A DNA stretch of 26,776 nucleotides from a virus, in the IMG/VR virus record IMGVR_UViG_3300032323_000316, positions 1-26,776 of that record; one strand, given 5' to 3'. This document shows positions 21,458 to 26,776 of the stretch, piece after piece. The notes beneath the pieces are model-generated. The model was given only the letters and a program-made list of their open reading frames with translations, made no database searches and was not told the origin of the DNA. Within the stretch, counting starts at the first letter, position 1. The number at the start of each line of letters is the position of its first letter. The position numbers were made by a program, and so were the translations under genes.

Positions 21458-23092
21458 ATGTCCATGCGCTACAAAGGTGGGGTTATCTCCGCCACACCAC
21501 CTGCTACAACCACATCAAGAGGCATCTGGACGCTTGAGCAACAGTTTCAGGCGGCAGGTGGCGGGGTTTGGCCAGCAGTACCCGGCGCACCAACCAGCGT
21601 CAGCGCCACAGCCGGTAATGCATCTGCTACGGTGTCTTTTGTTGCGCCTTCATACACTGGCTATCCTGCGGGTATTACGGGGTATAGCGCCACGTCTACG
21701 CCCGGTAATTTCACGGCTACTGGATCGTCATCCCCTTTGACGGTGACAGGGCTTACCAACGGGACAAGTTACACCATCGCTGTACGGGCAATCAATGCCG
21801 CTGGCTCTGGCCCTGCGGGTACGAGCGGCAGCGTTACACCGACCAACCCATATTACATAGCCACCCTTACACCTTCCTCTGGAGCTTACTATTTGCAGGG
21901 GTTTATGTTTACTGCTGTAAATGCAAGCGGAATGTTTTTGGCCGGAGGAGACACAAGTGGCGGAAGAATTCAAAAATTAAACTATGACGGCACTATAGGG
22001 TTTCAAAACTTCATCAACGTTTCTGGAGGCTCCCCCTACTTCACCGCCACCTCCGTTGATAGCTCAGGAAATATCTACACAGGTGGTCGTGTCACCACCG
22101 GGTTTGGAAGTGGCCCTTGGATTACAAAGTACGACTCTGGCGGTTCTATCACATGGTCTGTGGGTATAGGTTTCCTTGCTCAAGATACAGCATGCGTTAC
22201 CGTAGATTCGTCGCAAAATGTGTATTACACAGGAAGAAAAAACACGAGTGCTTTTGGTGGTTCAAACCGGATTGTCGTAGGAAGTTTAAATTCTTCCGGC
22301 GCAGATAGATGGCAGACCGAGTACGGCACAGGATCTGGCGGTTTTGTGCCGGGGGGCGTTGGCATTCATAGCAGCAATTTATTTGTATCTGGAACTTGGT
22401 ACGACCCTAGTTTTACAACATACGGCGTATTCTTCACTCTTGCTCAAAGCAACGGTGCGTTGAGTTTTGAGCAGCGTTATGTTAGCGGATCACGGTTCTA
22501 CACATTGGTGACCGCTGCATCAGGCATGAGCTACATAGGCGGACAAAGCAACAACAATAGGAGCCTGATACTGAAGGTTGACTCTTCTGGAAACAAGCAG
22601 TGGGGTATGCAGCTTGCAACGGGCTACACAGACTGTGAAGTTGCAATTGATGCAAGCGAAAACGTCTACGCTGTTTCTGCTGGAAACGGAAACAGCGACG
22701 TTAGAACCATTGCAATAAGTAAGTACAACTCCTCCGGAACGATTCAGTGGCAGAGAAATTTACAAGTTGGCGCTGGTCAAGATGTATCGGCTGGGCCGAT
22801 TAGTGTGTCAGTTACAAGCGGAGGTAATATCTTTATCGCCGCACCCGTAATAGACACCGGCCCAACTTTTTATGTTTTCACTGCGCTCTTGAACCCAGAC
22901 GGTTCCGGAACAGGGACGTACACATTGGGCGGAAAGACATACACGTACTCTGCTTCATCGTACACATCGGCCACTGACACCAATACGTTTGCCTCGACTA
23001 GCAACGGCGTGAGCGTTCAAAGTCGCTCTGTATCAACAATGACAACGTCCTCCACGACCGACAATCTGATTTTGGCAAGGACTTCGTTATGA
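21458..23092 (+). CDS. Receptor-binding/fiber protein: attachment tag, FN3 domain, beta-propeller-like domain
   Basis: A 544-residue protein. Residues 1-40 are a tag (YKGGVIS...RGIWTLEQQ...GGGVWP) shared with the 681-residue protein at 23360. Residues about 41-130 form a fibronectin type III domain (APTSVSATAGNASATVSF, GLTNGTSYTIAVRAINAAG). The rest is a series of blade-like repeats: SSGNIYTGGRV, YDSGGSITWSVG, DSSQNVYYTGR, DSSGNKQWGMQ, DASENVYAVS, YNSSGTIQWQR, the pattern of SBBP-type beta-propellers. GC falls sharply at the start of the blades (about 21850). AAGGGG (21446-21451) precedes the ATG. It probably binds a host surface glycan or protein. Confidence 0.8.
   Translation: MSMRYKGGVISATPPATTTSRGIWTLEQQFQAAGGGVWPAVPGAPTSVSATAGNASATVSFVAPSYTGYPAGITGYSATSTPGNFTATGSSSPLTVTGLTNGTSYTIAVRAINAAGSGPAGTSGSVTPTNPYYIATLTPSSGAYYLQGFMFTAVNASGMFLAGGDTSGGRIQKLNYDGTIGFQNFINVSGGSPYFTATSVDSSGNIYTGGRVTTGFGSGPWITKYDSGGSITWSVGIGFLAQDTACVTVDSSQNVYYTGRKNTSAFGGSNRIVVGSLNSSGADRWQTEYGTGSGGFVPGGVGIHSSNLFVSGTWYDPSFTTYGVFFTLAQSNGALSFEQRYVSGSRFYTLVTAASGMSYIGGQSNNNRSLILKVDSSGNKQWGMQLATGYTDCEVAIDASENVYAVSAGNGNSDVRTIAISKYNSSGTIQWQRNLQVGAGQDVSAGPISVSVTSGGNIFIAAPVIDTGPTFYVFTALLNPDGSGTGTYTLGGKTYTYSASSYTSATDTNTFASTSNGVSVQSRSVSTMTTSSTTDNLILARTSL
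21521..21540 (+). repeat. Identical 20-bp direct repeat, copy 1 (fiber tag)
   Basis: Identical to 23441-23460. It encodes GIWTLEQ in the attachment tag of the 544-residue fiber. The flanking bases differ at both ends, so exactly 20 bp are identical, 1920 bp apart and in the same orientation. Confidence 0.9.
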
Positions 23093-23367
23093 CCATTTAC
23101 ATCAAACTTTCCACAGGTGAGTATCCACGGCACGAGGGTGATGTGCGGTTGGAGTACCCAGACATGGGTGAGCAATTTGTTTTGCCGGACACCTACGCGC
23201 ACGTTCAAAGCACCGAAATGCCTGAACACGACTACATCACACAGAGGGCCGTAGAAACCCCGCCCATTCAGGTTAACGGGCAGTGGATTATGCAGTGGAT
23301 GGTGCGTGACGCAACGCAACAAGAATTGGACTTTGCCGCCAAGCAAAAAGAGGTAAACAATGTCTGA
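23089..23367 (+). CDS. Small fiber-associated protein, possible assembly chaperone
   Basis: A 92-residue protein between two fiber genes, coupled on both sides (ATGA with the upstream gene; 8-nt overlap with the next). Start YIKLSTGEYPRHEGDVRLEY, then FVLPDTYAHV and a C-terminal IMQWMVRDATQQELDFAAKQ. Short acidic proteins of this type next to fibers are often fiber-assembly chaperones; that role is inferred from context, not from a catalytic motif. Confidence 0.65.
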   Translation: MTIYIKLSTGEYPRHEGDVRLEYPDMGEQFVLPDTYAHVQSTEMPEHDYITQRAVETPPIQVNGQWIMQWMVRDATQQELDFAAKQKEVNNV

Positions 23368-25405
23368 ACGTTTCCCCGGTGGCATCATCACCAACAACCC
23401 CGCAACTCCTACGGGGCCGTTTGAGAATGGCTCTGCTCCCGGCATCTGGACGCTTGAGCAGCAAGCAGAGTTTGTCAGGCAAGGCATCTGGCCGATTGCT
23501 GGCAACGTGCCCAACTACATCGAAGACGTATTCAGCACTTGGCTGTACACAGGCAACGGCTCTACACAGACCATCACCAACGGGATTGATCTGGCGGGTA
23601 AGGGCGGGATGACATGGATTAAACCGAGGAACCAAGCTACCAGCAATATGCTGTTTGACACCAGCCGAGGCACGGGAAGGATTATTTATTCCGATGCCAC
23701 TGCTGCACAATCCACCGATAACAATTCACTGACCGCTTTTAATTCGAATGGCTTTAGTCTTGGAACTAGCGGTCAAGGCAACGGATTGTTTAACTACGCC
23801 TCATGGACCTTCAGAGAGCAGCCGAAGTTTTTTGATGTGGTGACGTACACGGGGAATGGTTCTGCAAGGACTATTGCCCATAACCTTGGCTCTGTGCCCG
23901 GTTGCATGATTGTTAAGCGTACAGACGCATTAGCAGATTGGGCTGTGTATCACAGATCAGTGGGAGAGTTTGTTTACTATTCATTGAACAGTTCTTCAAC
24001 TTTTACTGTGTCAGCGACTGTTTGGAATAGCACATCCCCTTCCAGCACGGTTTTCAGTGTCGGTAATAATTCAGTAGTAAACGCCTCTGGCGGTACATAT
24101 GTGGCTTACCTTTTTGCCCACAACGCAGGAGGCTTTGGACTAACGGGTACGGACAATGTAATTTCATGTGGAACATATGGCGGTAATGGAAGTACAACTG
24201 GCCCTGTAATTGACTTGGGATATGAGCCGCAATGGTTAATGATTAGAAACGTCAATAGCACTGGAAACTGGCAAATTATTGACAATATGCGTGGTATGCC
24301 AGTTGGTTCTGCTGATGCAACGCTGCAAGCAAACTTAACCAATGCTGAGTCGTCTGTTGATTACGTCAGTCCAACCGCCACAGGCTTTCAAGTTGTCTCA
24401 ACAAGCAGCGAAGTAAATAGCGAATCAACTGCTTATATGTACATCGCCATACGCCGTGGCCCGATGAAAGTGCCGACAACGGGGACGAGTGTGTTTGCGC
24501 CTGTTGCTGTCACTCCTACCGCTGGATCATCTTTCACAACAAACTTCCCCTTTGATTCTTCGTTACTTGGGTATCGTCTTGGCAACGATGGTGGGAATTG
24601 GACTTTTATTGATCGTCTTCGTGGGTATGCAAATGCATCAGGCGATGGTCAACCAGTTCTTAGGACATCAAGCACAGGCGCTGAATTTGCGGCTGGAACC
24701 ATTGTCTATAACACAAATAATACAGGCGGTTTGTGGGGTAGTGCATACGCAGGATTGAGTGATATTTTTTATTTTCTGCGCCGTGCCCCCGGCTTCATGG
24801 ATGTTTGTTGCTATACGGGGACGGGTGTTGCAAGGACTGTGGCGCACAACTTGGCAGCAGTGCCTGAGTTGATGATTGTAAAAAGTCGCAGCCAAGGCGG
24901 AGATTGGCCTGTTTATGCCGCCATAGAGGGTCCATCGCGGGGTACTGAAATTAATTCTACGGGTGGTTTTTATGATGCCTCTACCCAATACTGGAATTCC
25001 ACAAACCCAACATCCACCCAATTTACGGTTGGAACAAATGCCGCCTTAAACGCTTCAGGCGCAACATACGTAGCCTACCTATTTGCTTCATGCCCAGGCG
25101 TAAGCAAAGTCGGCAGCTACACTGGTACAGGCGCAACACAAGTTATTGATTGTGGTTTTACAGGTGGCGCTAGATTTGTTCTCATTAAGCGTAGAGATTC
25201 AACTGGCGGCAATTGGATGGTGTGGGACTCTGCCCGAGGAATCGTATCGGGTAACGATCCATACATCTCTTTGAACAGCACAGCCGCTGAAGTCACCAAC
25301 ACCGATTGGGTAGATACCGCAGCCTCTGGGTTTGAACTGAGCAACGCTGGCGGCAACTTGGCTAACAGCAATGGTGGAGCCTACCTCTTCTTGGCAATCG
25401 CATAA
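23360..25405 (+). CDS. Receptor-binding/fiber protein with six related beta units (DUF7483-like)
   Basis: A 681-residue protein. Residues 1-50 carry the same attachment tag as the previous fiber (RFPGGIIT...GIWTLEQQ...QGIWP). The rest holds six related beta units opening with a Y-x-GNGS/GTG strand, a hydrophobic strand and a MIVKR/WMVWD-type strand ending in RG: around 55-105, 154-200, 258-306, 378-430, 481-525 and 574-620. Several share NSTxPxSTxFxVGxNxxxNASGxTYVAYLFA (split here by positions 223-247 and 550-571). The pattern matches DUF7483-type phage proteins. AT-richer than the capsid genes. Likely a receptor-binding protein; ligand unknown. Confidence 0.75.
   Translation: MSERFPGGIITNNPATPTGPFENGSAPGIWTLEQQAEFVRQGIWPIAGNVPNYIEDVFSTWLYTGNGSTQTITNGIDLAGKGGMTWIKPRNQATSNMLFDTSRGTGRIIYSDATAAQSTDNNSLTAFNSNGFSLGTSGQGNGLFNYASWTFREQPKFFDVVTYTGNGSARTIAHNLGSVPGCMIVKRTDALADWAVYHRSVGEFVYYSLNSSSTFTVSATVWNSTSPSSTVFSVGNNSVVNASGGTYVAYLFAHNAGGFGLTGTDNVISCGTYGGNGSTTGPVIDLGYEPQWLMIRNVNSTGNWQIIDNMRGMPVGSADATLQANLTNAESSVDYVSPTATGFQVVSTSSEVNSESTAYMYIAIRRGPMKVPTTGTSVFAPVAVTPTAGSSFTTNFPFDSSLLGYRLGNDGGNWTFIDRLRGYANASGDGQPVLRTSSTGAEFAAGTIVYNTNNTGGLWGSAYAGLSDIFYFLRRAPGFMDVCCYTGTGVARTVAHNLAAVPELMIVKSRSQGGDWPVYAAIEGPSRGTEINSTGGFYDASTQYWNSTNPTSTQFTVGTNAALNASGATYVAYLFASCPGVSKVGSYTGTGATQVIDCGFTGGARFVLIKRRDSTGGNWMVWDSARGIVSGNDPYISLNSTAAEVTNTDWVDTAASGFELSNAGGNLANSNGGAYLFLAIA
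23441..23460 (+). repeat. Identical 20-bp direct repeat, copy 2 (fiber tag)
   Basis: Identical to 21521-21540, inside the attachment tag of the 681-residue fiber. Same orientation and same reading frame as copy 1. It could support recombination between fiber genes. Confidence 0.9.
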
Positions 25406-25414
25406 GGAACAATC

Positions 25415-25918
25415 ATGCAAATCAGAATCCGACAAACAGGCGCGGTCGTTTTTGAAAACGAGTTCCGCACATACGCTCAAACTCAGGGGGCCGTCTTTGG
25501 CGCACCCGTGACTGAAGAGTTCATCAACCAGTACGGTGGCGACATCGTGTTTGAAGGCCCACAGGCTACTGGCGGCACGGTTTACCAATACAGTCAGCGC
25601 GATGGCGTTGTCCAAATTGGCGACAAGTGGTACACCAAGTACATCCTCGGCCCCGTCTTTACCGACCGCCCAGCCACCGACACCGATCCAGCCAAGACCG
25701 CTGCCGAGCAGGAAGCTGAGTACAAGGCCATGAAGGATGCAGAGCAAGCCCAATCTGTACGCAACTCACGTACCCAGATGCTCAAGGACAGCGACTGGAC
25801 ACAGATCGCCGACAGCACTGCTGACAAGCAAGCATGGGCTGCGTACCGCCAAGCCCTGCGCGACATCACCGCACAAGCTGGCTTCCCTTGGACGATTGAC
25901 TGGCCTGTTGCGCCTTGA
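25415..25918 (+). CDS. Tail fiber assembly chaperone
   Basis: A 167-residue protein. A beta-rich start (MQIRIRQTGAVVFENEFR) and then a helical C-terminus with VRNSRTQMLKDSDWTQI, DKQAWAAYRQALRDITA and FPWTIDWP, the signature of phage tail assembly chaperone proteins (Phage_TAC_12 / DUF4376-type). These fold distal fiber domains and sit directly after their fiber gene, as here. AAGGA (25404-25408) lies 6 nt before the ATG. Confidence 0.85.
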   Translation: MQIRIRQTGAVVFENEFRTYAQTQGAVFGAPVTEEFINQYGGDIVFEGPQATGGTVYQYSQRDGVVQIGDKWYTKYILGPVFTDRPATDTDPAKTAAEQEAEYKAMKDAEQAQSVRNSRTQMLKDSDWTQIADSTADKQAWAAYRQALRDITAQAGFPWTIDWPVAP

Positions 25919-25926
25919 GGTGAGTG

Positions 25927-26133
25927 ATGGCGGATCAGATTGACGCAACGGAGGCGAGATTGACCACGCACGAACAAATTTGCGCCCATCGCTATGAAGG
26001 CATTCAGGCCAGATTTGACGAGGGGTCAAAGCGCATGACCAAGATCGAGTACCTGCTCTACGCAGTGATCGCTGCTGTTCTTCTTGGCCCCGGTGTTGCG
26101 GCTGAGTTGTTCAAGAAGCTCTTTGGAATCTGA
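25927..26133 (+). CDS. Small one-TM protein (XhlA/holin-like topology)
   Basis: A 68-residue protein: a helical N-terminus (DATEARLTTHEQICAHRYEG, FDEGSKRMTKIE), then one membrane segment about 41-60 (YLLYAVIAAVLLGPGVAAEL) and a basic end. The ATG at 25927 is preferred to the GTG at 25924 because GAGG (25917-25920) is better spaced. The topology resembles the hemolysin XhlA family found in phage lysis cassettes; direct family membership is not certain. First of four consecutive membrane-protein genes. Confidence 0.65.
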   Translation: MADQIDATEARLTTHEQICAHRYEGIQARFDEGSKRMTKIEYLLYAVIAAVLLGPGVAAELFKKLFGI

Positions 26134-26135
26134 TC

Positions 26136-26231
26136 ATGCGAGAGTTTGCCGAGGCTCTTGTCGCGGCATTCTGTGTTGTTGGGTTTGTTGTTTGGTGCGT
26201 CTATTTCATTGTCCCGTTGCTTAGGTGGTAG
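26136..26231 (+). CDS. 31-residue single-membrane-segment protein
   Basis: A very small gene with the sequence layout MREFAEALVAAF, then a membrane stretch CVVGFVVWCVYFIVPLL and a final RW before TAG (26229-26231). It starts 2 bases after the preceding stop and ends 2 bases before the next ATG, so it is probably translated by coupling. Possible holin/antiholin or small lysis-related peptide; no homologue recognised. Confidence 0.55.
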   Translation: MREFAEALVAAFCVVGFVVWCVYFIVPLLRW

Positions 26232-26233
26232 GT

Positions 26234-26680
26234 ATGTTGGCGGAAATTGCAGCAGCGAATGCGGCCTTCGCAGTAATAAAAGGCGCACTGGCAAACGGCA
26301 AAGAGCTGCACCAGCTTGGCTCTCGGGTCTTTGATTACTTCGACAACAAGGCGAAGATTCAAGAAGCGGCCACCAAAAAAGGCGGAGGCTCGGACCTTGA
26401 AGAGTTCATGGCGCTGGAGCAACTGCGGCAACAGGAAGAGGAACTGCGTGAGCGCATGGTCTACGCTGGCCGTCCGGGCATGTGGAATGACTGGGTGAAG
26501 TTTCAAGCCGCCGCTGCTCGTAAACGCAGAGAAGACGCCGAAGCCGCTGTGAAGGCCGCGAAGCTGCGTAAGGCCAAGATGGAGAGGCTGGTTGAGTACA
26601 TCGCTGTCGGCGTCGCCACGGTGATCCTTGCTGGCCTGATCATTTACGGAATTGTTTTGTACATGTTGCACCTGAGATGA
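26234..26680 (+). CDS. Conserved coiled-coil protein with C-terminal membrane segment
   Basis: A 148-residue protein starting at the ATG at 26234 (the in-frame GTG at 26225 is a weaker choice; AGGTGG at 26223-26228 fits 26234). N-terminal MLAEIAAANAAFAVIKGALAN, then KKGGGSDLEEFMALEQLRQQ, MVYAGRPGMWNDWVKFQAAA, a charged helix and a C-terminal membrane segment about 120-144 (YIAVGVATVILAGLIIYGIV). This family is frequent in aquatic phages near lysis or tail ends, but its role is unclear. It shares a GG-containing KKGGGS with other genes. Confidence 0.65.
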   Translation: MLAEIAAANAAFAVIKGALANGKELHQLGSRVFDYFDNKAKIQEAATKKGGGSDLEEFMALEQLRQQEEELRERMVYAGRPGMWNDWVKFQAAAARKRREDAEAAVKAAKLRKAKMERLVEYIAVGVATVILAGLIIYGIVLYMLHLR

Positions 26681-26776
26681 GCGATGAGAAGCTGAACGCC
26701 AACACAACACTCGACAAGGTGCTCGGGTATGTGGACTCGCCGTTCAAGCTGTTTGCCATCCTCCTCATGGGCATTG
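26677..26776 (+). CDS. Partial membrane protein (cut by window end)
   Basis: The first 33 codons of a gene that runs off the window. MSDEKLNANTTLDKVLGYVD leads into a hydrophobic segment (PFKLFAILLMGI). It overlaps the previous stop as ATGA. Phage holin-like proteins of this start are familiar to me, and it continues a set of four small membrane proteins, but only 33 residues are visible. Confidence 0.5.
   Translation, partial: MSDEKLNANTTLDKVLGYVDSPFKLFAILLMGI

Noticed and set aside
1-26776. tRNA genes, CRISPR arrays, insertion sequences and attachment sites
   Set aside because: No cloverleaf-like sequences, regularly spaced repeats, transposase or integrase motifs were noticed; a tRNAscan run would be decisive.

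Overview
The window is a gapless stretch of a tailed double-stranded DNA bacteriophage (Caudoviricetes). All genes lie on the + strand, they are packed with ATGA, TAATG or TGATG overlaps or gaps of a few bases, and most carry AAGGAG-type ribosome binding sites. No rRNA, tRNA, integrase, IS element or CRISPR array was seen. The order is packaging, portal, co-chaperonin, scaffold, capsid, adaptor, fibers, membrane proteins. There is no tape measure, tail tube, sheath or baseplate gene in the window, and a P22 gp4-like adaptor is present, so a short-tailed (podovirus-like) virion is the best inference. Good Shine-Dalgarno sites, about 55-60% GC in the core genes and a host-type FtsK-gamma domain suggest a Gram-negative, probably proteobacterial host. 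Protein families reminiscent of environmental (freshwater or marine) phage contigs suggest an uncultivated aquatic phage. The host assignment is inference.

Layout. 1-1851: nine very small, translationally coupled genes: an excisionase-type HTH protein, two Cys-pair (zinc-ribbon-like) proteins, a stand-alone FtsK-gamma winged helix, another winged-helix protein and a coiled-coil protein. 1852-1903: short intergenic region with small repeats, possibly a late promoter or operator. 1904-3894: small and large terminase subunits. 3884-4093: small Cys protein. 4142-7720: 1192-residue two-module protein (PcfJ-like half, then an ADP-ribosyltransferase half of the polyvalent-protein type). 7724-10273: portal. 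10275-11045: two small conserved genes and a GroES-like co-chaperonin. 11042-14581: scaffold, two conserved structural proteins, major capsid protein and a beta-rich structural protein. 14592-16965: Lys/Gly-rich repeat protein, strong terminator, then small basic proteins (DUF5872- and DUF6321-like). 16975-18396: head-tail adaptor and zinc-ribbon protein. 18398-25918: fiber and receptor-binding module with assembly chaperones. 25927-26776: four genes for small membrane proteins, perhaps lysis or membrane functions; the last is cut by the window end.

How it works together. TerS and TerL package DNA through the portal. The GroES-like protein probably helps host GroEL fold the capsid or other structural proteins, which assemble on the scaffold. 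The adaptor closes the portal and carries the fibers. Two neighbouring fiber proteins share one N-terminal attachment tag, including an identical 20-bp DNA stretch, but have unrelated AT-richer distal domains, a signature of swapping receptor specificity. The most unusual features are the two-module PcfJ/ART protein, a short K-x-x-GG-x-V motif recurring in several unrelated virion-region proteins, and the stand-alone FtsK-gamma domain.
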